Assembly (NCBI RefSeq): GCF_022698165.1
Contig: NZ_JALDAY010000012.1
Coordinates: forward strand, 186,001 to 250,000
Source: Streptomyces cylindrosporus
Lineage (GTDB): Bacteria > Actinomycetota > Actinomycetes > Streptomycetales > Streptomycetaceae
Length of the DNA stretch: 64,000 nucleotides
Direction of reading: 5' to 3'
A program made the position numbers and the translations under genes. This document shows, piece by piece, positions 7,691-16,499 of this stretch (within the stretch, counting starts at the first letter, position 1; each line of letters begins with the position of its first letter). The notes beneath the pieces were generated by a model that was not told the DNA's origin, searched no databases, and was given only the letters and a program-made list of their open reading frames with translations.

Positions 7691-10212
7691 GACAGCTTGT
7701 CGGAAAGGAACTCTGCAGCTGCTCTGGCGCGCACCACCAGAAGCCGCTCTGGCTGTTCGTAGCGGATGTAAGAAGCGCAATCCTCTAGGCAGCGCAGGTA
7801 TTTGATGGACAGTTCGTGCTGGAGCTTCTCTGCAACGACCGGCCCGAGCGCGCTGGAATGGGGCCATGGATCGCGCCATACCCGGCCCCCGAACCAGCCT
7901 TGGGGGTAGCGAGCGAAAAAGGCCGCGAGAGTGTCACGGTCGCAATAGCGCAGGTAGGCGCCAGTAGTCTTCAGCCGTTCCAGCTCGGACAGATCAACTC
8001 CGGAGGTAATCACCGAGTCCGCCATGGCGCGTTGCTGGGCCTCGTCGAGTTCGTCATAGAAGTCGTCTGCATGCGGGGCATCCAGGAGTTTCTCTGTGAT
8101 CGAGTTGAACAGGGACTTGATGTCGTCCCGCACCGTGTCGGCGTTCTCGGCGATCGTGTCGCCCCAACCCTCTTTGAGGAGTTCGGCAGTCAGGGCAGAC
8201 ACGGTGTGTCCGGGCCTTCCGCGCAAGTTGGCATGCAGGGCGTGTAGGTACTGACCGGCCTCGGAGGCGATCAGGTATTCGGGGCGTACGCCCATCGCGG
8301 TGAACGCCGGATGCGATAGGTAGGTGTAGATGGTCAGGTGGCCTGATTTAACATCGGTGACCAAAGGAACTGGCGGGCAGCCATGCGCAGCGATAATTGG
8401 TCGGGCGACGGTGCGCACAGTGATATCCAGGGGGTCGCTCGCCCTGCCGTCGGCTAGGGTGACGGTCAGCCGAGAGGCACCAAGCTCGGCGTTTTCTTCC
8501 GACCCCGGGGCGAGGGCCTCAGGGCTGGCCGGGTGGGGTGCGCCTTCGACGATGCCGCACTCGCGGCAGTGTTCATCGCCCGCCTTATTCTCGGTACGGC
8601 AGAACGCGCAGGTCCATGGCAGCTCGATCTTTGGAGTCTGCGATGCCCCGCAGTGCGAGCAAGCGGTGGCTGACCTAGCGATGACCTGGCGGCAGGCGGC
8701 ATTCAGACACGGTCTGCCGTCAAGGACCCGGCTGCAGCCACCACAGGCTTCAGCCCCGCTCGGATTTTGGAAGCCGCAGTCAGGGCATTCGGGCAGTTCC
8801 TCGAGGGGCGGCTCCGTAGCCCTTTCAACTAGCTCCCACCAGCGCTCATCGTCGTGGTAGCCGGGCTCCCGATCAAGGAATCGCTGATAGTAGGCGCGTT
8901 CGGTTTCACGTGAGATGCGGTCAGCTTTGCCCTTGGCAGGGTTGTACTGACCCATATACATGTCGGCCCGCCCGAAGTTGCGGACCTTGCGATATCCCTG
9001 GAATAGCCTGGAGATCGGGGAGTCGTTTCGCTCTCCGTCCTTCCACTTTGTTGGCAGCAGCGATCCGCCGCGAAGGAACTGCAGGGCCGCTTGCCACTCG
9101 GTGCTGGACTGCTGGAAGTTCTGCTTCTGGAAGTCGACTGGTACCTGGTCGACGTGCACTTCCCCGATGATGCGCCCGTACTGCTGGTCGATTGGGTATT
9201 CCCGCTCTACCTTGCCCACGGTTTCGTCGGTGTACTCGAAGAAGGCGCTCTTCTCGGCAATGCGGATGGCCCGCCCGTTGCGGATCAAGTCGATTCCAAA
9301 ATCGTTCTGGTCGTCGAAACGCTGGATGCCGACCCATCCGCGCACCCGCTGGGCAATCTCTCGGCTGTCGCGGCGCCCGCATCGGGGGCAGGCGTCGGCG
9401 GCGCCGAACTCTGCTCCGTCATGGAGGCACCGCCGCGAGCGGTCCACTTCCTCATCGAATCTGATCTGCGCGGGGATCTTGCCATGGCCTTGGCGTTCGA
9501 CGAACCGTGACTCCGACCAGACGCAGTGTTCGAATGCACGGCACCGCTCGCTGTTGACGCTGATTACCACCGGTGCGCCGACCTCACCGCGCAGCAGGGT
9601 CGCATATCGGCGGCCGATCCGGTCGCGCAGCGTGTTTTTTGGGATCTTGACCAGGTCACGGATGAAGCCACGGTTAGCGTCGCCCTCTGGCCACCAGCCG
9701 CGGATCTCGACAACCGTGCCATGCTCCAGGCCGCGGGGCTTTTCGACTTGTTCGGCGTGTACCGTGAATGCGCCGGTCTGGAGGAGCCTGGGCAGGTCAA
9801 GGGTGACCTGGATGGCGTGCTTCTGTTCTGTGCGGGCGCAGATCACGCGGGTGACCCGGCCGAGCTTACCGGTGGCGATATTGAAGCCCATGCCGAATAG
9901 GCCGAGCGTGTCGAAGTGGTTCTTTGAGCTGTATCCGGCCCGCATGGCGTCGGCGATCTGCTCTTCGGTCAGGCCAGGGCCAGTATCCCGGACCCGGATG
10001 ATCCCCTCGCCGCGGCGCACCTCCGCCGCACCTGGTACCTCGATCAGGACCTGTCGCACGGGCGAGGGACTGCCCGAGACCTCCGCGGCACGGAAGGAGT
10101 CAATGGCGTTGTCAATCAGTTCACTCAGCGCGTCCAACGGAGTGATCGGGGTCCGTGTCAGTGCGACCAGCACCTGCGGTGTGGGAGTGATGTCCAGCAG
10201 CTTGTGTGCCAT
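7687..10212 (-). CDS. MORC/MutL-type GHKL ATPase with zinc ribbons
   Basis: An 841-residue protein. The GHKL ATPase is N-terminal: N-box ELIDNAIDSF (Glu31, Asn35), G1 RVRDTGPGL (Asp76) and G2 GLFGMGFNIA. An S5-type transducer region follows. CxxC pairs near residues 270-290 (CPRCGRR) and three double-CxxC zinc ribbons near 470-570 (CPDCGFQNPSG, CSHCGASQ, CAFCRTEN...CREC) suggest nucleic-acid binding. The C-terminal ~200 residues are unrecognised. Prokaryotic MORC/MutL-like ATPases in restriction-modification operons with C5-methylases, Vsr and helicases have been described by comparative genomics, and this matches. It heads a minus-strand operon and overlaps the helicase gene by 4 nt. DNA clamping or looping is inferred from the family. 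Confidence 0.87.
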   Translation of the reverse strand: MAHKLLDITPTPQVLVALTRTPITPLDALSELIDNAIDSFRAAEVSGSPSPVRQVLIEVPGAAEVRRGEGIIRVRDTGPGLTEEQIADAMRAGYSSKNHFDTLGLFGMGFNIATGKLGRVTRVICARTEQKHAIQVTLDLPRLLQTGAFTVHAEQVEKPRGLEHGTVVEIRGWWPEGDANRGFIRDLVKIPKNTLRDRIGRRYATLLRGEVGAPVVISVNSERCRAFEHCVWSESRFVERQGHGKIPAQIRFDEEVDRSRRCLHDGAEFGAADACPRCGRRDSREIAQRVRGWVGIQRFDDQNDFGIDLIRNGRAIRIAEKSAFFEYTDETVGKVEREYPIDQQYGRIIGEVHVDQVPVDFQKQNFQQSSTEWQAALQFLRGGSLLPTKWKDGERNDSPISRLFQGYRKVRNFGRADMYMGQYNPAKGKADRISRETERAYYQRFLDREPGYHDDERWWELVERATEPPLEELPECPDCGFQNPSGAEACGGCSRVLDGRPCLNAACRQVIARSATACSHCGASQTPKIELPWTCAFCRTENKAGDEHCRECGIVEGAPHPASPEALAPGSEENAELGASRLTVTLADGRASDPLDITVRTVARPIIAAHGCPPVPLVTDVKSGHLTIYTYLSHPAFTAMGVRPEYLIASEAGQYLHALHANLRGRPGHTVSALTAELLKEGWGDTIAENADTVRDDIKSLFNSITEKLLDAPHADDFYDELDEAQQRAMADSVITSGVDLSELERLKTTGAYLRYCDRDTLAAFFARYPQGWFGGRVWRDPWPHSSALGPVVAEKLQHELSIKYLRCLEDCASYIRYEQPERLLVVRARAAAEFLSDKLS

Positions 10213-10612
10213 CGAGAACGTTCCCCGTCCTGTTTTCCGCCCGCTTCCACCTGCTCAGCGCGACGGTCAACTCTAGTACCGACCTTGCGTGTTCGCGTGG
10301 TCGTTTCGGCCTCAGTCTCTCCACAGACTTCACCGGGCGGCGGTCGGGCATGCCGAACAGGTGGTGCATCGGCAGTCCACGCGCGTCTGTCGCTCGCCGA
10401 TTGCCTTGTGCGTGACGTGCCGTAGGAAGCCCAATGCACCACCAAGCCGACGCCGCCCGACGGCCGGGCGCTGCTGCCGCACACATCACTGATGACCATG
10501 CTCTGATGGAGCATTACGGACCAAGAGGGGCGAGCCAAGTTGGCGACTTGCACAGCTGGCTGGCTGGGCCAGTAGCGCGCAGGTGAAGCGCGTGCCCCCG
10601 AGGTCTGAAACG
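10213..10612. other. 400-bp gap between the PIN-like and MORC genes
   Basis: No credible gene is seen on either strand. A perfect 6-5-6 inverted repeat (ATGCTC-TGATG-GAGCAT, 10498-10514) lies in the half nearer the PIN-like gene. It may be a terminator for that gene or an operator. The promoter of the MORC-helicase operon must lie in the part next to 10212, but I cannot pick out -35/-10 elements with confidence. Confidence 0.4.
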
Positions 10613-12010
10613 CTACCGGGATGGATCAGCCTGGCGAACGGCCAGCCGGAGCAGTGTCTGTCGGTCGGCGTCGGGAGTTGCGTAGACGACCTGCAGGAAC
10701 CAGGGAGCGAGCCATGAGGAGGCGCGGTAGGGCCATTCCCCCGGCTTCAGTGCAGTGCCTCGCTCCCAATGCGGTGCTGGAGGCGCATCCGTGCAGATAG
10801 CCGCAGGCAGTTCGACCGGCGGCTCGCCTCTCTGGGCCTCGCGGCGCCCCAACTCCCTTGTCACGCCAATCAGCCACCACTGGAATAGGCGCTGCGAAGG
10901 CGATTCGATGGCCTTGCGTATGGCAGAAGTCGCTAGGCCTGCAGCCCGGTAGGCGGCAAGTGCGAGACCATCGGGAGGATCGGTGACTAGGGCCTCGGTC
11001 TCGGTGATGAGCGGCCCCTCAGGCTCGCGAGGTTCAGCCGCGCGGTCGATCTCCTCGTAGGTGTTCTCTGTTAGGTCGGCGTCCAGAAACTGCTTGATTC
11101 CCTGGTAAAACTGCCTAGGGGTCTCGATCCGCAGGCTGGCGTCGGCGCGGAGCCGCAGTTCGTCGGCGAGTATCGGCCAGGGTCGCGGGCCGCGCCCCTG
11201 TTCGGCCGGTTCGTACCAGTCCTCTTTGGCGTCAGCGGAGACCAACAGCACTCTTTCGTGGCCCTCGGTGCCGGCAGCTTTCTCGACGATTTCCTCCCAG
11301 AGCAGGAAGTCTCCTGCGGACCGCAGGGGGGTCTCCTTGCCTGCGTCCCTGAACCCAGGAGGAATCTCATTGGGGAAGCGATAGGCCGATGCTTCCTCCA
11401 CCCGGCGACGCAATACTTCCGGCGGTGGTTGCACCCCTATTCGGTCGCCAAACAGAGCGGCGATTCGTGGAAGGATCTTGTCGTCAGATGCAACTGAACC
11501 AGGTTTGAGGTCTTGTTGGGCCTTGAGCTTCTTGATGTGGTTGAGCAGCATACTCCGCCAGTCTGCAAGCGCATCGTCGAATGATTGCTGGTTGATGTGC
11601 TTGTCCAACTCGGCACCGGCCTCGTCGTCTTGCGCGTACTTCAAAAGCAAGTTCTTCACCGCGTCGCGGGCTGCCACCACTGCGCGACGCGCCTCATTGA
11701 GCTTGTGGTTGATCGCATCTGGGGCGTCGGTCAGTGTCTTGACGCGGTTGGCAATCACGCGGTGCCGACCCCGGATGAACTCCAGGCCAACTTGATAGGG
11801 AAGCCACAGGCGCGGTGCGATCAGTTCGAGTGCGGCGAGAACCTGCTCGCGGGCAGAGGGGGTGTACTCGTATAGGTTCAGCAGAAGGTTGGTGTCGAGG
11901 ACGACCAAGCCCTTTGTAAAGAAGGGCTCCCGCTCAGCATCGGGCAGGCTGTCGCCGATCTGGAGCCACGCCTGGTACTGCCGGATCAATGGGAGGTCGT
12001 TCTGTTCCAC
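10613..12010 (-). CDS. PIN-like (PIN_8/DUF4935-type) nuclease domain protein
   Basis: 465 residues from a GTG at 12010. Residues ~30-80 carry the PIN-like signature: LVVLDTNLLLNLYEYTP (first acidic residue), then WLPYQVGLEFIRGRH. Downstream acidic positions lie in SAGDFLLWEEI and VLLVSADAKEDW (about 215-260), as expected for a large PIN_8 domain with an inserted coiled region (residues 90-170, LNEARRAVVAARDAVKN). The C-terminal ~130 residues (WWLIGVTRELGRREA) are unassigned. PIN_8 proteins are metal-dependent RNase-like enzymes often found in defence islands. Its position upstream and on the same strand as the MORC module supports a defence role; a 400-bp gap argues for its own transcription. 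Substrate is unknown. Confidence 0.72.
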   Translation of the reverse strand: MEQNDLPLIRQYQAWLQIGDSLPDAEREPFFTKGLVVLDTNLLLNLYEYTPSAREQVLAALELIAPRLWLPYQVGLEFIRGRHRVIANRVKTLTDAPDAINHKLNEARRAVVAARDAVKNLLLKYAQDDEAGAELDKHINQQSFDDALADWRSMLLNHIKKLKAQQDLKPGSVASDDKILPRIAALFGDRIGVQPPPEVLRRRVEEASAYRFPNEIPPGFRDAGKETPLRSAGDFLLWEEIVEKAAGTEGHERVLLVSADAKEDWYEPAEQGRGPRPWPILADELRLRADASLRIETPRQFYQGIKQFLDADLTENTYEEIDRAAEPREPEGPLITETEALVTDPPDGLALAAYRAAGLATSAIRKAIESPSQRLFQWWLIGVTRELGRREAQRGEPPVELPAAICTDAPPAPHWERGTALKPGEWPYRASSWLAPWFLQVVYATPDADRQTLLRLAVRQADPSR

Positions 12011-12159
12011 TCTGCTCTTCGTCCCCTCGCGCCGCAGGTTTCCGCACAGCCTAGGTCGTATCTGACAGCTCTTCGTCTGGTGGGTGGATCTTCAAGTGGT
12101 CCTGGGCGGCAGCCGGGTAAGGGGTGGTGGCACGAGCTGACCTATGCGTAGGAGGAACG

Positions 12160-12252
12160 GTGGACACGGACCACCGAAGGATCACCGACGGCATGCTCTT
12201 CCGGGCAGCTCCAGGTTCGACTCGTTGGACGATGTTGGGCAGGCTCGTGTAG
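12160..12252 (+). pseudogene. Possible N-terminal remnant of an IS5-like transposase
   Basis: A 30-codon frame from a GTG (AGGAGGAAC just upstream) encodes HRRITDGMLFRAAPGS, then W and a stop. The ITDGMLFRxxxGSxW pattern resembles the start of many IS5-family transposases (DGxLyRxrtGxPWrdlP). Everything downstream is missing. It lies exactly between the defence genes and the core SEC-C gene, which is where a decayed insertion sequence would be expected. It is short, so chance similarity remains possible. Confidence 0.35.
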
Positions 12253-12270
12253 GGGCGGGTGGACACCTGC

Positions 12271-13290
12271 TTACAACCCGTGGCACGTTTCGTACGGGTT
12301 GCCCGAGCCGCACCAGCACGCCGCCCCCCGCTGCGGCGGCCAAGCCACCGCTCGCCCCCGTGCCGCGAGTGTCGTCGCGTACTGCGGTAGCAGTTCCGTG
12401 TTCGACGGGGACGTTGCCTCCGAGGCTGCGAAGGCCTCGTATGACGGGACCGTGCCCGTGACGATGCCCAGGTTGGGGGTGCCGGAGGTGGACAGTTCGC
12501 GGAGGGAGGACTCTATGGTCGCGAGGTGGGCTTCGTGGGACGGGTATTCGGCGGCGAGGGTCGGGTATGCCGCGAGGAGTTCCGACAGTTCCGACGACGG
12601 CCAGTGCAGGACCGCTACCGGGAACGGGCGGGAGAGGGCCTCCCTGTACGCGCCTAGTTCTGCTCGGAGGCGGGAGATTTCCGCCTCCAGTTCCGCCGGG
12701 TTGTCCGAGCCCAGGGACCAGACGCGTTTCGGGTCGTGGAGTTCGTCCAGGGTGACCGGGGAGGCCGGCGAGGAGTGCAGGGTGTCGGCCAGGGTGTCCC
12801 AGTCGTCGTGGGCCACGCCCAGCATGCGGCGGACGCGGTGGCGGCCGAAGAGGAGGGGGTGGGTGGAGTACGGGGGCTCCGGCACGTCCGTCAGGAGCAG
12901 GCGGGCTCCCTCCGTGAACGTCTCCTGCGCCGCCTCCAGCTCGTCATGGGCCTCCAGGGCCTCCGCGACGATCACCCAGGGGGCCGGGTCGCGGGGGGCC
13001 GCCGCGCGGACGCCGGTGATGATGGCGCGGGCCTCGGCCTCGTGGCCGTACTCCCAGAGGTTGGAGGCCTTGAGGGCTCGTACGAGATACGGGTTCTCCA
13101 GGCCGGACGGGGTGGAGAGCAGGCGGTCGTAGAGCGCGGTCGCGGCGGGGCGGTCGCCGGCGAGTTCCAGGTGGGCCGCGGCTTGCAGGAGCAGGGCCTC
13201 GGCGTCCTCGGGATACAGGCCGGCGGTCCGCTCAAGGCGAGCCGCTTCGGCGGGGTGGTCGACGTTCTCGGCGGGCGTGTCGGGGCGCAT
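12271..13290 (-). CDS. TPR-like protein with C-terminal SEC-C zinc motif
   Basis: 339 residues from the ATG at 13290 (a GTG three codons upstream is the alternative). The N-terminal two thirds are TPR-like helical pairs (LYPEDAEALLLQAAAHLELAG, ALYDRLL, LWEYGHEAEARAII). The C-terminus ends with the SEC-C zinc-binding motif ACWCGSGNPYETCHGL. SEC-C motifs occur in SecA and in many unrelated proteins as small zinc-bound protein- or nucleic-acid-interaction elements. The biological role of this Streptomyces family is not established. It marks the return to core-type sequence after the defence island and stands alone between that island and the MFS gene. Confidence 0.75.
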   Translation of the reverse strand: MRPDTPAENVDHPAEAARLERTAGLYPEDAEALLLQAAAHLELAGDRPAATALYDRLLSTPSGLENPYLVRALKASNLWEYGHEAEARAIITGVRAAAPRDPAPWVIVAEALEAHDELEAAQETFTEGARLLLTDVPEPPYSTHPLLFGRHRVRRMLGVAHDDWDTLADTLHSSPASPVTLDELHDPKRVWSLGSDNPAELEAEISRLRAELGAYREALSRPFPVAVLHWPSSELSELLAAYPTLAAEYPSHEAHLATIESSLRELSTSGTPNLGIVTGTVPSYEAFAASEATSPSNTELLPQYATTLAARGRAVAWPPQRGAACWCGSGNPYETCHGL

Positions 13291-13404
13291 GGACGACACC
13301 GTACTGCCGATGACCGGCGGAGGCGGAGAGAGGCGGCAAGAGGAGAGGGGGAGGGGAAGTGGGCAGGTCGGGCATGAGCACCTCGCCTGCGGGGCCCGCG
13401 GGAG

Positions 13405-14802
13405 TCACGGGCGGCGGTGTGATGTGTGGGCCGCGTACGTCATCACCGCCAGGGCCGTCGCGGTCAGGGTCGCGCCCGCGTACAGCGGGGCCCTGTAGCC
13501 CAGGCCCGTGCTGATGGTGAGGCCGCCGAGCCAGGCGCCCAGGGCGTTGCCGATGTTGGAGGCCGAGACGTTGGCACTGGCCGCCAGGGGGACGCCGGCC
13601 GCCTCGTCCGTGACCCGGGTGATCATGCCGGGGACCGAGGCGAAGCCGGAGAGGCCGAGGAGGAAGAGGAGGGGTACGGCGGCCGGTCTGCTGTCGGCCA
13701 GGAGGCCGAAGAGCGTGAGGGTGGCTGTGAGGGCGGCCAGGGACGCGATCAGGGTGGCGTCGCGGTTGTGGTCGGCGCCTCGGCCGCCCACCATGTTGCC
13801 GGCGACCAGGCCCGTGCCGTAGACGACCAGGAGCCAGGGGAGGTCGGCGGGGGAGAAGCCGGTGACCTCGGTGAAGGTGTACGCGAGGTAGCTGAAGGCG
13901 CCGAACATGCCGCCGTAACCGAGGGCCGTGGCCGTGAGCGTCAGCCAGACCTGGCGGGAGCGGAAGGCCGCCTGGAGTTGGGGGCGGAGGCCGTCCCCGG
14001 GCGTCGGGGTGGTTGGCCCGTTCCCGGACCCCGGGGCGGTTGGCCCGTCCTCGGGCCTCGGGACCATTGGCCCGTCCCTGGACCCCTGGGCGGTTGGCCC
14101 GTCCCCGGCCCCCGGGGCGGTCGGCGTGGTGCCTGCCCAGGGTGGGATCAGGGTGGTGATCGCGATCAGGGCCGCCAGGCCGATCGCCGTGATCGACCAG
14201 AACGTGGCTCGCCAGCCCCAGTGTTCGCCGATCAGGGCGCCGAAGGGGACGCCCACTACGTTGGCCACGGTCAGGCCGGCGAACATGAGGGCGACGGCGC
14301 GGGAGGCGCGTTCGGGCGGGACCAGGCGGCGGGCGACCAGGGAGCCGATGCCGAAGAAGGAGCCGTGGCAGAGGGCGGCCACGACGCGGCCCAGGAGCAT
14401 CACGGGGTAGGTGGGGGTGATCGCGGAGAGGAGGTTGCCGGTCACGAACAGGGTGACCAGGCCGGTCAGGACGGTCTTGCGGTGGAGGCGGGCGGTGGCG
14501 GCCGTGAGCGCGATCGCGCCGACCGCCACCGCCAGGGCGTAGCCGGAGATCAGGCGGCCCACCGCGGCCTCCGACACGTCGAGGTCGCGGCCCACCTGTG
14601 GGAGCAACCCGGCGATCACGAACTCGGTGAGACCGATGCCGAAGCCGCCCAGCGCCAGGGCGGCGAGCGCGGCGAGGGCGGCGAGGGCGGAACCGGCTCG
14701 GGGTGAGGGGGTGGGGGTGGCGCCGGTACGACCACCGGCATCACCGGCATCACCGGCATCACCGGCATCACTGGCATCAACGGCCTCGCTCCCATCACGC
14801 AC
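13405..14802 (-). CDS. MFS drug exporter (DHA1, AraJ/Cmx-like) with repeat expansions
   Basis: A 12-TM major facilitator of 465 residues. The GTG start has GGAGGGG at good spacing, 15 nt after the GH30 stop, so the two may be cotranscribed. Features of the DHA1 arabinose-efflux/chloramphenicol-resistance group include GFGIGLTEFVIAGLLP in TM1, LLGRVVAALCHGSFFG in TM4 and the motif-C-like GVPFGALIGEHWGWR. Two oddities stand out. The N-terminus carries DAG repeats encoded by a 9-bp tandem repeat. The central loop between TM6 and TM7 is swollen by four 9-residue units (GSRDGPMVP, RPEDGPTAP and relatives) from a 27-bp repeat. Both keep the frame and lie in cytosolic regions. Substrate is unknown. 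Confidence 0.87.
   Translation of the reverse strand: MRDGSEAVDASDAGDAGDAGDAGGRTGATPTPSPRAGSALAALAALAALALGGFGIGLTEFVIAGLLPQVGRDLDVSEAAVGRLISGYALAVAVGAIALTAATARLHRKTVLTGLVTLFVTGNLLSAITPTYPVMLLGRVVAALCHGSFFGIGSLVARRLVPPERASRAVALMFAGLTVANVVGVPFGALIGEHWGWRATFWSITAIGLAALIAITTLIPPWAGTTPTAPGAGDGPTAQGSRDGPMVPRPEDGPTAPGSGNGPTTPTPGDGLRPQLQAAFRSRQVWLTLTATALGYGGMFGAFSYLAYTFTEVTGFSPADLPWLLVVYGTGLVAGNMVGGRGADHNRDATLIASLAALTATLTLFGLLADSRPAAVPLLFLLGLSGFASVPGMITRVTDEAAGVPLAASANVSASNIGNALGAWLGGLTISTGLGYRAPLYAGATLTATALAVMTYAAHTSHRRP
14013..14125. repeat. 27-bp in-frame tandem repeat inside the MFS gene
   Basis: The marker TTGGCCCG recurs at 14013, 14040, 14067 and 14094, exactly 27 bp apart, giving about four degenerate units. 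On the coding strand they encode nine-residue blocks of the type xxxDGPTxP in the central cytosolic loop. Confidence 0.8.
14734..14778. repeat. 9-bp tandem repeat (five units) at the MFS N-terminus
   Basis: Five contiguous ACCGGCATC units, the last with one change, encode alternating Asp-Ala-Gly on the minus strand just before TM1. Multiples of three keep the frame, so copy-number change would alter only tail length. Confidence 0.85.
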
Positions 14803-14817
14803 CCCCCGCCCCTCCAG

Positions 14818-16290
14818 CTAGATCACCACCCCGTCGATCTGCAGTGTCTGTACCGCCTTCGCCGCAAAGGGGACGGCGACCGTCTTTCCGCTCAAGTACG
14901 TGTCGGAGTACGACTTGTAGAGGTCGCCGCCCGTCGTCACCGTGTTCCAGCGCGGGACCAGGCCGCCCGAACCGCCGCTCACCGTCGTGAAGTTGGAGAG
15001 GTTGAAGGTCAGGGTCTGGGCGGAGGAAGAAGTGTTGAGGGCGACTATGACCAGGCGCTTGGCGGAGGAGTCGTAGGCGGCCACCGCGTAGCTCACGCCC
15101 GTGTCGAGGATCTTCATGCCGGGGCGGATGTGGCGGCTGAACTGGGCCATTGTGTAGTACTTCGTCTGCACCGCGCCCGCCGCGAGCGTGTTCTCGTCGT
15201 ACGCGATCATCGCCCAGTTCGTGGACGGGTCCATGACCTGCCAGTAGACCCAGGCGGTGGGGTGCAGCCAGCGGAAGTCGTAGAGGAGGTTGAAGGCGAG
15301 GGTGTAGCCGGTGCCGTCGTTGTCGCCGGTCTCGGAGTTCCACAGGGCCTTGCCGGCGGTCGTGACGACGTCGGTGTAGAGGAGGTCGCGGCGGCCGCCC
15401 GAGCCCTGGTAGCCGTGGACGTTGACGCGGTCGACGTACCCCTTCGTCGTGGACGAGAAGGAGTTCCAGGTGGTGCGGGCCAGGTCGTAGCTGGTCTCGT
15501 CGGAGGCGGAGATCTTCACGCCCGTCAGGCCGCGGCTGTTCAACTCGCTGCGCAGGTACGGGAGTACGGCCGACTGGACCGTCGCGTCCATGTGGCAGCC
15601 CTCCTGGGTGCCGGTCGCCGTCCACCACGACGAGGACGGCTCGTTGAAGGCCTCGACCGTCGCGAAGTTCACGCCCCAGTTGTTCTTGGCGTACAGGGCC
15701 ACCGACGCCAGGTGGGAGGCGTGCTGGCGGTAGTTCCAGGACTGGAGGTTGTTGCCGCCGTCGGAGGCGCCGGACGGGTTGTGGTTCAGACACATCCACC
15801 ACATGGGGGAGTTGGCGAAGAGCTCGGCGGTCGCGCCGCGCGACACCGCCTTCGTGAGCATCGCGCGCTGGGTGGCGTCGGCCGTCCACTTCCAGGCGGA
15901 CGAGGTGGGGTCCTCGTTGTTCCAGTCCTGCCAGTAGCCCTCGATCTGCTTGAAGGCGGGGATGTTGGCGGAGGCGACCATACTCTCGCCGTTCACGCTG
16001 TTCCAGCTGCACGCGCCGAGGTTGTAGCGGGCGATGTTCAGGCCGAGGCCGGGGAGTGAAGTGCCGTTGTACGTCGTCGACTTGGTGGTGAAGAAGATGT
16101 CGGCGAAGTCGTCCCGGGCGCCGAAGACGTTGGCCCACCAGGCCAGGGAGGTGCCCCAGCCCTCCCAGGTGCCGTAGGAGGTACCGGGAGCGACGGAGAT
16201 CGTGGCGTCCGCGCGGGCGGTGCCGGTGGCGAGCGCGCTGCCGAGGAGGGTGCCGCCGGCCGCGGCCAGCAGGGTTCTGCGTCGGATCAT
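14818..16290 (-). CDS. Secreted GH30 glycosidase, endo-beta-1,6-galactanase type
   Basis: 490 residues from the ATG at 16290 (GGAGAAG upstream). The signal MIRRRTLLAAAGG...ATGTARA has a twin-arginine pattern, so Tat export is likely. The GH30 barrel contains WEGWGTSLAWWANVFG near the mature N-terminus, the acid/base in VEAFNEPSSSWW and the nucleophile in ALWNSETGDND. The C-terminal beta region (VVIALNTSSSAQTL onwards) completes the family architecture. It resembles GH30 subfamily 5 beta-1,6-galactanases that attack arabinogalactan-protein side chains; the exact substrate is inferred. It precedes the MFS gene by 15 nt. No carbohydrate-binding module is attached. Confidence 0.87.
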   Translation of the reverse strand: MIRRRTLLAAAGGTLLGSALATGTARADATISVAPGTSYGTWEGWGTSLAWWANVFGARDDFADIFFTTKSTTYNGTSLPGLGLNIARYNLGACSWNSVNGESMVASANIPAFKQIEGYWQDWNNEDPTSSAWKWTADATQRAMLTKAVSRGATAELFANSPMWWMCLNHNPSGASDGGNNLQSWNYRQHASHLASVALYAKNNWGVNFATVEAFNEPSSSWWTATGTQEGCHMDATVQSAVLPYLRSELNSRGLTGVKISASDETSYDLARTTWNSFSSTTKGYVDRVNVHGYQGSGGRRDLLYTDVVTTAGKALWNSETGDNDGTGYTLAFNLLYDFRWLHPTAWVYWQVMDPSTNWAMIAYDENTLAAGAVQTKYYTMAQFSRHIRPGMKILDTGVSYAVAAYDSSAKRLVIVALNTSSSAQTLTFNLSNFTTVSGGSGGLVPRWNTVTTGGDLYKSYSDTYLSGKTVAVPFAAKAVQTLQIDGVVI

Positions 16291-16499
16291 GGCTTCTTCT
16301 CCGATGTGGTGGCCTGTCCCGTTCATGCCACGACGAAGCATCGGGGGTGCGGCGCGGGCTTGTCGAGGGTTACGACAGCCCTTTCTAAAACCTATGTACG
16401 AAGTGCCGGACAGGGCGGGTGGAGGTGTGCGGGGCTGGTGACTTGAAGGCCCGCCCCTTATCGTGCGGGCGGCCCGGTGCCGGTCGAGGAGGCGTACGG

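Noticed and set aside
13426..14706. 426-codon plus-strand ORF opposite the MFS gene
   Set aside because: Glycine/glutamate-rich low-complexity translation of the antisense of a clear membrane transporter.
15130..16059. 309-codon ORF opposite the GH30 gene
   Set aside because: Antisense shadow; the minus strand has signal peptide and catalytic motifs.
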